This document shows, one piece after another, positions 9,225 to 17,918 of a DNA stretch of 64,000 bases (the first letter of the stretch is position 1; each line of letters starts with the position of its first letter). The notes under the pieces are model-generated. The model made no database searches and was not told where the DNA came from. It saw only the letters and a program-made list of their open reading frames with translations. A program made the translations under genes and the position numbers. Source of the DNA: RGIG9060 sp052173655 (lineage in GTDB: Bacteria > Spirochaetota > Spirochaetia > Treponematales > Treponemataceae); NCBI GenBank assembly GCA_052173655.1, contig JBQMYD010000005.1:124001-188000 (forward strand), given 5' to 3'.

Positions 9225-9665
9225 ATGAAAAAAGCACTGATAAAAACCTTAACATTCTGCCTGGTTACGGCACCGGTATTTTTTACAATTTGCTGCACTT
9301 CAATCCCTAAAGAGATTCCAGCCGATATGAGCTTAGAGGGACTAAAAAAAAGTGCCTACGACTGTGAAGCCGTGCAAAACTTTAAAGGTGCAGAAAAATA
9401 CTACAATGCAATAATTGAACGCTACGGAACAAACATAGAGGTTCTTATCGGTGCTGAATTTGAAATAGGTCATATTTATATAAAACAGAAAAATTACAAA
9501 GAAGCAAAGCCTTACCTTGATAGAGTTGTGTCGTACTACAGTTACGGCGATAACTCACTGCCGGCACAATACTTAAAGCTTGCAAATTTAGATCTGGATA
9601 AAATACAAGCATACAAAGACAAAAAAGCCAAGAAAATAAAAAACAACAAGAAAAAAAATGAATAG
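9225..9665 (+). CDS. Lipoprotein with tetratricopeptide-like repeats
   Basis: A 146-residue protein. I placed the start at ATG 9225, one base past the preceding stop, because it opens a classic signal peptide (MKKALIKTLTFCLVTAPVFF) ending at a lipobox-like cysteine (FTICC). An upstream start at 9126 would lie inside the previous gene. The mature part has helix pairs of TPR type, for example YDCEAVQNFKGAEKYYNA and YIKQKNYKEAKPYLDRVV, and a lysine-rich tail. It is probably anchored to a membrane and acts as a protein-interaction scaffold. The end faces the convergent von Willebrand gene only two bases away. Confidence 0.78.
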   Translation: MKKALIKTLTFCLVTAPVFFTICCTSIPKEIPADMSLEGLKKSAYDCEAVQNFKGAEKYYNAIIERYGTNIEVLIGAEFEIGHIYIKQKNYKEAKPYLDRVVSYYSYGDNSLPAQYLKLANLDLDKIQAYKDKKAKKIKNNKKKNE

Positions 9666-9667
9666 CT

Positions 9668-10948
9668 TTATTCTTCCATTTTGTCCGGCACTATAATGGT
9701 ATCAATGTGAATATTTTTTTCTTCTGACATTTTTAGTACAATTTCCTTTGTACAAATAACCCTTCCCCTAGGCTTAGGGTGCGGTTGTGCATCTCCTATC
9801 AAAATGATTTTCTTTTGGGAAGAATCTCGCCAGTCGTAATATTTTATTGAACCGTACAAAGCCTCGTAAACAGCTTCGGGGATGTCTCCACCCTCATTTC
9901 CTCTGATAGTAAAAGCATCAAGATTTTTTTTGAATACTTTAAAATCAGCTGTAAAAGGAAACATTTTTACAGGAAGGCTTTTATACCTAAAATTATCTCC
10001 GTAATCTCTATAGAGCAAAAGTCCCAATCGTATATCGGCATATTCTGAAAGTTCTCTTTCCATCTTTGGAATCAATTCCGAACGAAGTTTATCCACGTCA
10101 TCTTTCATACTACCTGTAGCATCAATTGCAAAGACTACATCGCAAGCCTTATCTTCTTTCAAATCTAATAGAGATTCCATTATATCGTCAATTAAACTTT
10201 CAGGACCATGAGAAATCAAAGATTTTTCACCTAACTCTTCAAAACTTGCAGCCGCTTCTGCATTGTAATTTTCTGACAAAACAGGCTCGCTCTCAATCTC
10301 AATTTCTTCTAATGAATTTTCAGTCTCAACTAAAATCTCGGGTTCAGGAATAATTTTTGATTCAATTTCAGTTTCCGCTTTATATTCAATTTCCGATTCC
10401 TTTTTAGATTCGACTTTTTTTGGACTAATTTTTCTAATCGGCTTAAAGTTCAACATAAAAGGATTATCTTTAAACTCTCCATCATAATCTGCATACGGCA
10501 AAGAATAAGTCCTAAAATTTATGAAAGTTCCTTTTTTTAAATTAACTTCACCATTGCGAGTCCAAGGATAACCGTAAACCATTGTTTCCGGCAAATACAA
10601 GTGAAAACAATTTCCAATTCCTTCAATATATTCTGTAGTAGAATCTACAATACAAAATTTTGAATATTCAGATTCCAAAAATTTCCCATTAAGAATGCGT
10701 TTTTCATCACCGTTAAATGAATTCCATTCCTTTGCCCTGTAGGCATAGTTGTCAATATCGCCGTTCGGATCTTTTGAAGTTTCAGTAAGCAAAACGGATT
10801 CTATATCCTTTTTTTTAAGCACATAAACGTGGTAACCACTATCTTTATCTTTTACAATTTTCAAATCGGAAGAAGTTATGGATAAATCGAATGCAAAAGA
10901 ACCGGCACTTAAAGCAAATAAAATCAATTTAAATATAAACTTTCTCAT
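9668..10948 (-). CDS. Exported von Willebrand factor A domain protein
   Basis: The protein starts with a signal peptide (MRKFIFKLILFALSAGSFAF); I chose ATG 10948 for that reason, although an ATG at 10984 would add 12 residues. A beta-rich domain (about residues 20-180) is followed by an acidic glutamate/serine-rich linker and then a von Willebrand A domain (roughly 260-425). The metal-ion-dependent adhesion site is recognisable as DATGSM, with the later threonine in FTIRG and aspartate in LIGDAQPHP. Such exported proteins usually bind other proteins through a metal ion. The domain resembles that of alpha-kinase-associated and hemicentin-like VWA proteins. It is convergent with the lipoprotein gene. 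Confidence 0.75.
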   Translation of the reverse strand: MRKFIFKLILFALSAGSFAFDLSITSSDLKIVKDKDSGYHVYVLKKKDIESVLLTETSKDPNGDIDNYAYRAKEWNSFNGDEKRILNGKFLESEYSKFCIVDSTTEYIEGIGNCFHLYLPETMVYGYPWTRNGEVNLKKGTFINFRTYSLPYADYDGEFKDNPFMLNFKPIRKISPKKVESKKESEIEYKAETEIESKIIPEPEILVETENSLEEIEIESEPVLSENYNAEAAASFEELGEKSLISHGPESLIDDIMESLLDLKEDKACDVVFAIDATGSMKDDVDKLRSELIPKMERELSEYADIRLGLLLYRDYGDNFRYKSLPVKMFPFTADFKVFKKNLDAFTIRGNEGGDIPEAVYEALYGSIKYYDWRDSSQKKIILIGDAQPHPKPRGRVICTKEIVLKMSEEKNIHIDTIIVPDKMEE

Positions 10949-11064
10949 AGATCTATTGTCGGCAAAAAAAGATTTATTAGACATGCTTTTTAAAAAATTT
11001 TTTATAATTTTTTAGTTTTTTATTATGGAATTGTATAGTATAATCTTTGTAGAGAGTTTTTAAG

Positions 11065-12177
11065 ATGAGTTGCATAATGAAAACTAAGAAAATGAAAACT
11101 AAAAACAAAATTAAAAAGATCAAAAAATTTGAAACAGTGGATATTGAGGAATTTTATGACTCTAAAGGAGAAAATCCGTTTTCCACAGACATAATTCTTC
11201 TTACTCCAACAGAAACTGAATTGATAAAATACTGTTCTCATGCTCTGAAAAAAACAGCTCCTGAAGTCGTACAAAATATTGAACACCATGTTGAAATAGG
11301 CAGAGAACTTGCTAAAGACATTTCTCATTTTCCTTCACTTTTACGTAGATGGACATTTAATGACGAAGTACAAACACAACATACACTTGCAGAGTCCCTT
11401 TTGGAACACAGAGATGGAGATAAAATGCTTCATCTGCCTACAAAAGCAACACTTGGAAAAGGTTTTCTTGTAGCAAAATTCCATTCATTTGCAGCCTTAA
11501 CACGCGTGGCAAAAATGCACGGTTTTCCGCCGGAAGTTTCAAACAAAATAAACAACAACTGTCTTAATATACTGTTTACACTTATGGCGGAAGACGTTTA
11601 CCTTAGTCTTTTGGATGACACATCACTAAGTATTGATATACGCCGTGAAATAGCCTATTCCCTTTTAATTCTTTGGGAACACAGAACAGACCAAAAAGTT
11701 GAAGATATCGCACCCGTTTTAAATGCCGTATGGAAAGCTAGAAGAAAAATTGCTCCTGCTTTCGGGACAATGGTAGGAACCAGCGAGCTGCTTCTTCTTT
11801 CAATTGAAATGGATGAACAGTGGAGACGTTTTATATCATCACGCTTGGGAGATTCAGATGTTTCAGCTGCAATGGAAGAATATCTTTTTGGAATTTCATA
11901 CGAGAAAATTCAAAAAATAAAAAAAATCTTAAAGGAAAAAGGCATAACGGCAGTAAACCGCGATGAAGTTGCAAACCTTTTGGGAGAAAAAATCCCTTCT
12001 TGCAATGACGAGGATTACAGAACATTTTATCAACTTTATTCAATACGAAGGGATGATGCAGCCGTAAGAAAACGTATGAACTTGCCCGGCCCTCATCAAA
12101 CTCTTGAAGCTCACTACACAAAGTTCATAATGGAATGTAATAAAGAACGCCAAGAGAATGATCCGAGTGCAAAATAA
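11065..12177 (+). CDS. Conserved helical protein of unknown function
   Basis: A 370-residue cytoplasmic protein with a lysine-rich N-terminus and predominantly helical composition. There is no signal peptide or membrane segment. I do not recognise a domain; stretches such as IRREIAYSLLILWEHR and FGTMVGTSELLLLSIEMDEQWRRFI look like HEAT-like helix pairs. The start at ATG 11065 has GAGAG about ten bases upstream; a second ATG five codons later is possible. It lies about 100 bases upstream of rpsU and reads in the same direction, but rpsU has its own candidate promoter. Confidence 0.7.
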   Translation: MSCIMKTKKMKTKNKIKKIKKFETVDIEEFYDSKGENPFSTDIILLTPTETELIKYCSHALKKTAPEVVQNIEHHVEIGRELAKDISHFPSLLRRWTFNDEVQTQHTLAESLLEHRDGDKMLHLPTKATLGKGFLVAKFHSFAALTRVAKMHGFPPEVSNKINNNCLNILFTLMAEDVYLSLLDDTSLSIDIRREIAYSLLILWEHRTDQKVEDIAPVLNAVWKARRKIAPAFGTMVGTSELLLLSIEMDEQWRRFISSRLGDSDVSAAMEEYLFGISYEKIQKIKKILKEKGITAVNRDEVANLLGEKIPSCNDEDYRTFYQLYSIRRDDAAVRKRMNLPGPHQTLEAHYTKFIMECNKERQENDPSAK

Positions 12178-12211
12178 AGCCGCGCGGCTCAAGGCATTGC
12201 TCTGATTTCCA

Positions 12212-12240
12212 TTGACGTAAATCAAAAATTTTGAGATACT
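12212..12240 (+). promoter_or_regulatory. Candidate sigma-70 promoter for rpsU
   Basis: TTGACG at 12212-12217 and GATACT at 12235-12240 are separated by 17 bases. The -35 matches consensus at five of six positions and the -10 at four. It lies 42 bases upstream of the rpsU start codon in the gap after the preceding gene. Confidence 0.5.
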
Positions 12241-12281
12241 AAGACAACTGTTACGGAAAGACCGAAGGAGGTGAAACACAT

Positions 12282-12476
12282 ATGGCAACGATTCTCGTAG
12301 ACGATCCTGAGAACCTCGAAAAAGCAATCAAACGTTTTAAGCGTATGGTTGAAAAAGAAGGTATTATCCGTGAATTTAAAAAACGCGAATATTATGAAAA
12401 ACCTTCAACGATTCAAAATCGTAAAAATAAAACTCTTCAAAGAAAGCTTTTAAAAAAGAAGCAGAAGGGTAACTAA
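12282..12476 (+). CDS. rpsU: 30S ribosomal protein S21
   Basis: A 64-residue basic protein with the S21 pattern: a short acidic start, then NLEKAIKRFKRMVEKEGI, REFKKREYYEKPS and a very lysine-rich tail. It binds near the anti-Shine-Dalgarno region of the small ribosomal subunit. The start is unambiguous: AAGGAGGTG precedes the ATG. It is followed by a hairpin terminator at 12520-12565, so it is probably a single-gene transcript. Confidence 0.96.
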   Translation: MATILVDDPENLEKAIKRFKRMVEKEGIIREFKKREYYEKPSTIQNRKNKTLQRKLLKKKQKGN

Positions 12477-12519
12477 TTTTTTGTTTTGATAACTAATACA
12501 TTAGTTGATAATTGTTAAG

Positions 12520-12565
12520 AACACCTTGAATTGAGTTTTAGAAATGGAACTTTCGGGGTGTTTTT
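12520..12565 (+). terminator. Rho-independent terminator after rpsU
   Basis: AACACCTTGAA (12520-12530) pairs with TTTCGGGGTGTT (12551-12562) in an 11-pair stem including two G-U pairs, with a 20-base loop and a run of five T residues at 12561-12565. It lies 43 bases past the rpsU stop. Confidence 0.75.
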
Positions 12566-12602
12566 AGTTGACGAATCATAGGTTATAAAATACAATTGGG
12601 AT

Positions 12603-13439
12603 ATGGGTGTGACTACAAGCAAGCAACTTACTGATTACTATGAAATGTACCGGGAAACGGAAGTAACATTCACAAAAGAGATAATTCGCTCTATTCATCT
12701 GGATCCTCGTCAGGTTTACATAAGGTGTCTTGGTTCGCAGTGGCCGTGTATCATAAATTCTTCTTCAATGATCAACGCAAAGATTATCCTCGGAACCAAA
12801 TCGGGGGGAGCTTATTCTGCAATTCAGGAAATAAAAGATAAATCTACGGTATCCGTTCGTTATTGTTTTGTACAACCGGGAATGCAACCGATATCTTTTT
12901 TTATATCTGCAAGAGTTACGGATATTCAATCCTATATGAATTCAAATGAGTTGGCAATTATTACCTTAACCTTTACACAGCGTCCACCGGATGACTTGAT
13001 AGAAATGCTGGGCACCTTGCTTGAAGCAAATGTAAATGCCGTAAGACGGAAGGAAGAACGCATTATTTTGGGTGAAGAAACAAGACAAAAAGTAGGTCTT
13101 TTACGCCTTGAAACTATTGTTCAAGTGCAGGGAGTTCCAAGAAACTGCATTCTTAGAGATATTTCTTTTTCCGGTTCTCAAGTAGTGTTAAAAGGACTTG
13201 CAGCATTTATCAAAGATAAGGACTGTATCGTACGCTTTGATTTTGAAGATCCGCGTGAGATTTTAAATGTTCCCGGCAAGATTGTCAGAACCGAAAATGT
13301 AGGGGATCGCAAAGATATTGTTTCGGCAAGTATAAAGTATCATGAAAATGCAGTTCCTATGTCTTACAAAATGCACATAAATAATTATCTTACAAATTTA
13401 CGTAAGACTATGTTTAACAACAATTCTAATACCAACTAG
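12603..13439 (+). CDS. PilZ-domain protein, candidate cyclic-di-GMP receptor
   Basis: A 278-residue protein with an N-terminal PilZ-like, non-ligand domain (about residues 1-135) and a C-terminal PilZ domain. Both cyclic-di-GMP motifs are intact: RKEER (RxxxR) near residue 149 and DISFSG (DxSxxG) near 186. This two-part build is common in spirochaetal PilZ proteins, some of which affect motility. The start ATG 12603 lies about 40 bases beyond the rpsU terminator. The next gene, a TPR protein, begins ten bases after its stop, so the two may act together. Binding of the nucleotide is inferred from motifs, not shown. Confidence 0.85.
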   Translation: MGVTTSKQLTDYYEMYRETEVTFTKEIIRSIHLDPRQVYIRCLGSQWPCIINSSSMINAKIILGTKSGGAYSAIQEIKDKSTVSVRYCFVQPGMQPISFFISARVTDIQSYMNSNELAIITLTFTQRPPDDLIEMLGTLLEANVNAVRRKEERIILGEETRQKVGLLRLETIVQVQGVPRNCILRDISFSGSQVVLKGLAAFIKDKDCIVRFDFEDPREILNVPGKIVRTENVGDRKDIVSASIKYHENAVPMSYKMHINNYLTNLRKTMFNNNSNTN

Positions 13440-13448
13440 GGAATTTTC

Positions 13449-14582
13449 ATGGACACGAAGAATCCTCTGGAATCCGTATTTTTTATTACCGTACCGGAAG
13501 GCTATACGCTTGCTAAAGGCTCTTTTCCTATCGACACAACAATTCCTCTGCCTGTTCAATGCGAAAACGTTGAATGCAAAGATTTTGATGCTAAAACACT
13601 TTCATCAGAGATGATAATTGCAGGTATTCTAAATGTACTTGCATATGACAGAAAAAATCAACACATTCAATATTACAGAAGTTTGGTAAACTCCTTAAAA
13701 CCGAAAATTAAAGTAGAATTAACTGAAGCTGCAATTCTCAAGGCAAAAAATGAAGATTGGGATATAGCGGAACAAATTTTTACGGCACTACAAGGGCTTG
13801 ATCCGGAAGACATCGCTATTACTCTAAACTCTGCACTGTTTTTTGATCAACGAGCAGAAAGTTACAAACGTTCGGGTCTTTTTGAAGATGCTGACGCTTA
13901 TGACAGTATAGCATTTGAATACTACAAAAAAGCCATGTCAGCAGAACCTCCGTTACCTGATGCTTTTTTTAACGGTGGATTTTTCTTTTTGAAGCAAAAA
14001 AATTATTCTCGCGGAAAAAGCTGTTTTGATACTTATCTTACATTAACACAAAATGACAATAAAAAAGAACTTTCAGATAACGAAAGATACAAAAGAGACC
14101 GGGCACAAGAAATAATCAACGATATTAACAGATGTAATCTTGAAGATGAACTTTTTAAAAGTGCTTATGAATTTATTAAAAACGGCGAAGAAGAAAAAGG
14201 GCTTGAAAAAATAAAAGAATTTTTGCAAAAAAATCCTAAAGTATGGAATGCATGGTTTATGCTAGGCTGGGCATTAAGAAGGCTTGAACGCTGGCAAGAC
14301 GGTAAAGATTCATTTCTACAAGCTATTGAATGCGGTGCCGACAATGTAGACACTTTTAATGAAATTGCAATTTGTTGCATGGAACTGGGGCAACTCGACG
14401 AAGCAAAAAAATATCTGATTCAGGCTTTGAATACGGATAGTGAAAATACTAAAATAATTTCAAATTTAGGTTTTCTTGAAATAAAAAGCGGTAACACCGA
14501 ACAAGCAAAAAAGTATTTTCAGATTGTTTTGGAAATAGATCCTAAAGATGTTCTGGCAAAAGAGACTTTAAAAAACCTATAG
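13449..14582 (+). CDS. Tetratricopeptide repeat protein
   Basis: A 377-residue protein that follows the PilZ gene by ten bases. The first 60 residues form a small domain with no match I can name. The rest is TPR-like helix pairs; clear units are WNAWFMLGWALRRLERWQDG, VDTFNEIAICCMELGQLDEA and TKIISNLGFLEIKSGNTEQA near the C-terminus (about residues 270-365). It has no signal peptide, so it is likely a cytoplasmic scaffold. A role with the PilZ protein is suggested only by gene order. Its end is convergent with the DUF192 lipoprotein gene. Confidence 0.8.
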   Translation: MDTKNPLESVFFITVPEGYTLAKGSFPIDTTIPLPVQCENVECKDFDAKTLSSEMIIAGILNVLAYDRKNQHIQYYRSLVNSLKPKIKVELTEAAILKAKNEDWDIAEQIFTALQGLDPEDIAITLNSALFFDQRAESYKRSGLFEDADAYDSIAFEYYKKAMSAEPPLPDAFFNGGFFFLKQKNYSRGKSCFDTYLTLTQNDNKKELSDNERYKRDRAQEIINDINRCNLEDELFKSAYEFIKNGEEEKGLEKIKEFLQKNPKVWNAWFMLGWALRRLERWQDGKDSFLQAIECGADNVDTFNEIAICCMELGQLDEAKKYLIQALNTDSENTKIISNLGFLEIKSGNTEQAKKYFQIVLEIDPKDVLAKETLKNL

Positions 14583-14617
14583 ACTTAAAAATCAAATTTA
14601 CAAGCTTTGGAATAGAA

Positions 14618-15097
14618 CTAAAAATCCAACAAAAGATAATCGCCTTTTGAAATTCCGGAGTTCTCAAACCATCCTTGAGGAACTTCCAAAGCATAACGCA
14701 CATAACAGGTACTTACTGTTTCTGCAAGTGTATAAGGTTGCATGTCAAAAATATCACGAATTTGCCCTTTGTAGTCAATGTAAGCAATCGAAAGAGGAGA
14801 AGGTGTATTTTTCATCCAAAAACGAGCTATAATATCGTGTTTAAAAGGAAACAGCATACCCGTCCCCTGCGGGATTTTTTTTCGTCCCATAAAACCGTGC
14901 TGTTGTTGTTGCTCAGTCAAAGCCATTTCCGCAACAAGTGTTACAACAGTTCCTGAACTTGTTTTAATTGTAAGCGTTTTTTTTTGCAAAAATTGCGAAC
15001 AACCGGTACAGACAGAACAAAAAAATAAAAATAAAAAAATGAGCAAAAAGAACTTAAAAACGGTATTTTTTATATATTTTTTGTTATTGTTTTTCAT
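14618..15097 (-). CDS. DUF192-family lipoprotein
   Basis: A 159-residue protein with a signal peptide and lipobox cysteine in VCTGCSQ near residue 33. The mature part matches the DUF192 family: GFMGRKKIPQGTGMLFPF, then RFWMKNTPSPLSIAYIDYKG and IRDIFDMQPYT. The family forms a small beta-barrel of unknown biochemical role and is usually exported. It starts at ATG 15097 after an A+T-rich gap of 50 bases. Nothing in the neighbourhood indicates its partner. Confidence 0.85.
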   Translation of the reverse strand: MKNNNKKYIKNTVFKFFLLIFLFLFFCSVCTGCSQFLQKKTLTIKTSSGTVVTLVAEMALTEQQQQHGFMGRKKIPQGTGMLFPFKHDIIARFWMKNTPSPLSIAYIDYKGQIRDIFDMQPYTLAETVSTCYVRYALEVPQGWFENSGISKGDYLLLDF

Positions 15098-15147
15098 GAC
15101 TGAAGTTTTTTATTTTCCCTATGATTTTATTTTATACGATTTTTACC

Positions 15148-15690
15148 TTAAAAACTTTTTAAAAAATTCTCTCTTAAATAACTTTCTGTAGACTTCAATT
15201 TTTCATCCTTATCGATTAAAAGATTATAAACCGTATAATCAATATATTTTACACAAAGATCTTTTTCCAAAATAAAGAGAACTTTTCCATCGTTCCATTC
15301 GGATTTTTTCGGATTAAGACTTTTAGGCTCCCCATATTTTTCTGTAAAAGTCTTAAACATGGAATAATAATCCATTCTTTGAGTATTTATATTCAAAGTA
15401 ATTGCATAAAGCTTATCTTCGTAAAATTGAAACCAACAGCGATCCAAAAAAGAACTTCCTAAAGTTTCTATCAAAACTCGTTCTTCTGTGGGTAAAAGAG
15501 AAACATCTCTATCTCCCCTGTACCCAAAAATTGAATTCTTTTTTAAAATTTCTTTAACTTGATTTACATTCATTCCAAGTTTTATATCCTGATATCCTGA
15601 GGGTAACTCCTGTGCAAACGAAAAAGCACAAATAAAAAAAGAAATAAAAATACAAATTGATAAAGACTTAATGATTCTGGTTACGGGCAT
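15148..15690 (-). CDS. Exported protein of unknown function
   Basis: A 180-residue protein. It begins at ATG 15690 with a signal peptide (RIIKSLSICIFISFFICAFSFA) ending before QELPSG. The mature part starts with YQDIKLGMNVNQVKEILKK, a pattern seen in several small periplasmic proteins in which a short helix follows a GM-x-x-x-V turn. I do not recognise the family. Its start lies inside the last 23 bases of the upstream cyclic-nucleotide regulator gene, so translation is probably coupled to it. No function is proposed. Confidence 0.7.
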   Translation of the reverse strand: MPVTRIIKSLSICIFISFFICAFSFAQELPSGYQDIKLGMNVNQVKEILKKNSIFGYRGDRDVSLLPTEERVLIETLGSSFLDRCWFQFYEDKLYAITLNINTQRMDYYSMFKTFTEKYGEPKSLNPKKSEWNDGKVLFILEKDLCVKYIDYTVYNLLIDKDEKLKSTESYLRENFLKSF

Positions 15691-16849
15691 AAGCTGCAAA
15701 ATCTATCAAAGCATTTATGTCTTTAACTAAAATTTTGTTATCGACCAACTTGATATATGAATTTGTAATAAACATTTGAATAATTCCATATTGCTGCTCT
15801 TTTGGAATTCCACACATGTGAGCAAGTTCTTGAGGAGTTATATCAAATTGCCACGTATTTCCGGTTGAACCTTGTGATTTGTTTTTTTCAATTTGCAAAG
15901 CAAGCATATCCAAAAGTTTATTAACAGGATCTTTTATTTGTGTATTTTCTAATTGGCGATTCATTACCCAAAGACGATTTGCAAATGTATTTGTAAGACG
16001 AGCAATCATTTGAGGCTGCGTAGAAACCATCTGATTAAAGTTCTGCCTGTTGACAGTCATCAATTTACAATCCGTGTGAGCTATAGCACTGGCAGATCGA
16101 GGTTTATTTTCAAGAAGAGCCATTTCGCCAAAAAAATCACCTTTTTTTAGAATAGCAAGAACAACCTCATTATCATCAACAAATTTTGTAATAGTAACTT
16201 CGCCGTTCTGAATTATAAACATATCATTGCCGGATTGACATTCTGAAAAAATCATAGTGTCTTTAGGATATATTCGCACAGGGTCTTCGCTAGTCTCAAA
16301 ATAAACAGCCTTTGAATGCGGTTTTAACACCACAAAATGTTTTTTTGCAGCAGGAAGCTTCGCTCCGTTAGGACAATTCTTTAAATACTGATAATATCCA
16401 TAAGTTGCAATACTAAATTTTCCGGCTTTTTCATAATAAGCCGCGATATTAAAAAGAGTTTCCGGAGAAACTACAATATTGCTCTTTAAAGTAAGCTTTG
16501 TAAGAGTTTCGTTTAAAAACCTCATCCTTTCGGCAAAAGTACGGATAATCTTCATTGCAACAGGAGTATTGTTTTTTATAAGTTCCGTATATTGCTCTCG
16601 CTTTACAGCAATTACAACAACATCGGTAAGTGCAATTACATTTTCAATTTGACTTTGTCCTGCCATACAAGGAATTACACCTATAAAATCTCCCGGGCCA
16701 AGAACAGCATTAGTCTGAGCCCCGATATCTGTAGATTTAAAACACTGTACTTTTCCAACTTGAATTATATAAAAACGATCCGTATACGGTTTTCCCTCTA
16801 CCAAAATATACGAGCCTTTTTTAAAATTTACGAAAGACAACTGTAACAA
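15668..16849 (-). CDS. Regulator with two cyclic-nucleotide-binding domains and a C-terminal DNA-binding region
   Basis: A 393-residue protein. The first CNB domain spans about residues 5-110 (FIGVIPCMAG) and the second about 175-290, the latter with a good phosphate-binding cassette GDFFGEMALLENKPRSA. A Crp/Fnr-like winged helix appears to follow (ITPQELAHMCGIPKEQQYG). Single-domain Crp has about 210 residues, so this is a tandem-sensor form. The start is a TTG at 16849, five bases after AGGGTG, and 27 bases downstream of a consensus promoter. Only the second cassette retains the conserved arginine (NKPRSA), so the first may not bind nucleotide. The exported-protein gene overlaps its 3' end. 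Confidence 0.82.
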   Translation of the reverse strand: MLQLSFVNFKKGSYILVEGKPYTDRFYIIQVGKVQCFKSTDIGAQTNAVLGPGDFIGVIPCMAGQSQIENVIALTDVVVIAVKREQYTELIKNNTPVAMKIIRTFAERMRFLNETLTKLTLKSNIVVSPETLFNIAAYYEKAGKFSIATYGYYQYLKNCPNGAKLPAAKKHFVVLKPHSKAVYFETSEDPVRIYPKDTMIFSECQSGNDMFIIQNGEVTITKFVDDNEVVLAILKKGDFFGEMALLENKPRSASAIAHTDCKLMTVNRQNFNQMVSTQPQMIARLTNTFANRLWVMNRQLENTQIKDPVNKLLDMLALQIEKNKSQGSTGNTWQFDITPQELAHMCGIPKEQQYGIIQMFITNSYIKLVDNKILVKDINALIDFAAYARNQNH

Positions 16850-16875
16850 TTTACACCCTACCTACTACTGACAAC

Positions 16876-16904
16876 ATTATAAATTTCAAAATATCAATTG
16901 TCAA
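16876..16904 (-). promoter_or_regulatory. Consensus sigma-70 promoter for the double-CNB regulator
   Basis: On the minus strand TTGACA (16904-16899) is followed after exactly 17 bases by TATAAT (16881-16876). Both hexamers are perfect. It lies 27 bases upstream of the TTG start codon at 16849 and within the gap before murB, giving a short leader that includes the AGGGTG ribosome site. Confidence 0.85.
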
Positions 16905-16936
16905 TTAAAATAATAGTACGCCCAAAACTGCCGTCC

Positions 16937-17875
16937 TTATTGATCATCGGTAAAAATAACTTCACACTCAAGCGAAAAACCGGTATCTTTCTTTACTTTT
17001 TTTTGTATTTGATAAGCAAGCTCCCTTATATCTGACTCTGTAGCATTCCCCGTATTTATAATAAAATTTCCGTGCCAATCTGCAACTCTGGCACCTCCAA
17101 CTTGAAGACCTCTCAAACCGCTTTCTTCTATTATTTTCCCGGTCGGCTTTCCAAAATCATGATTATTTTTAAAAAAACTTCCTGCAGAATAAAATTTAAA
17201 ATGACCTTTATTTTCTCTATCGGAAATAAATTCTTTACACCTTTGCTCGATTTGCTTAGAATTCCCGGTTTTTAATTTTATACATACGCTAGTTATTGCA
17301 AGACACGTTCCTTCTGCAATCATTTTTTGAAAAGGTGATTTTTTGTATCCCCAATCTTTTTCACAAAAAGAATAAGTTGAAAATTCAAAATTTGAATCCA
17401 AATACTCGACTGTATAAACAATATCACTTAAAGAAATATTGTAACATCTGGCATTCATAAAAGAAGCACCACCTATAGATCCCGGAAGTCCTGAAAAATT
17501 TTCAAAACCTTCAAAAGAATTAAGTATACAAAATTCACTGATTTGTTTAATTGAACATCCTGCCTCGCAATAAAGATAAAAAGTGCCCCACTGCTCGTTT
17601 TTAACAAAAGAAATGGAATTTAATTTTTCAGTAGAAATTACAAGCTTATCAATACCTTTGTCTGCTACAACTATATTTGAACCGCCTCCCAAAATAAAAG
17701 TTTGCAAATTTTGTCTTTTTGCTTCAATAAAGAGTAGCCTCAATTCATTTTTGTTTTTTGGAATTGCAAAAAGACTTGCCTTGCCTCCAACTTTAAAAGT
17801 TGTACGCTCACAAAGCGGTTCATTAATTTTAAGTTCAATATCCATGTTTTTCAGTATTACACTTGAATTATTCAT
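16937..17875 (-). CDS. murB: UDP-N-acetylenolpyruvoylglucosamine reductase
   Basis: About 312 residues of an FAD-dependent reductase that makes UDP-N-acetylmuramate in peptidoglycan synthesis. The FAD-binding segment TFKVGGKASLFAIP is followed by ILGGGSNIVVADKG. FSGLPGSIGGASFMNARCY, KKSPFQ, and SAGSFFKNN with GLRGLQVGGARVADWHGNFIIN are the family's active-site regions; the serine of GSFFKN is the proton donor. The start is uncertain: ATG 17875 is used here, but ATG 17845 is possible because a -10-like box at 17882-17887 would put the transcript start very near 17875. It is divergent from cysS. Confidence 0.93.
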   Translation of the reverse strand: MNNSSVILKNMDIELKINEPLCERTTFKVGGKASLFAIPKNKNELRLLFIEAKRQNLQTFILGGGSNIVVADKGIDKLVISTEKLNSISFVKNEQWGTFYLYCEAGCSIKQISEFCILNSFEGFENFSGLPGSIGGASFMNARCYNISLSDIVYTVEYLDSNFEFSTYSFCEKDWGYKKSPFQKMIAEGTCLAITSVCIKLKTGNSKQIEQRCKEFISDRENKGHFKFYSAGSFFKNNHDFGKPTGKIIEESGLRGLQVGGARVADWHGNFIINTGNATESDIRELAYQIQKKVKKDTGFSLECEVIFTDDQ

Positions 17876-17881
17876 GTACAA

Positions 17882-17894
17882 ATTATACTATAAT
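17882..17894. promoter_or_regulatory. Back-to-back -10 boxes between murB and cysS
   Basis: The short gap holds ATTATA (17882-17887, TATAAT on the minus strand) and TATAAT (17889-17894, plus strand), separated by one base. They could serve murB and cysS. No clear -35 was found for either. The two promoters would overlap and might compete. Confidence 0.4.
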
Positions 17895-17918
17895 GTAAAA
17901 CAAAAATCGAGGTATCCT

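Noticed and set aside
12803..12808. G6 run in the PilZ gene
   Set aside because: Short and in frame with normal protein sequence on both sides; no alternative frame after it.
17583..17918. 112-codon upstream extension of cysS
   Set aside because: Antisense to murB; the family N-terminus and the GAGGT ribosome site place the start at 17919.
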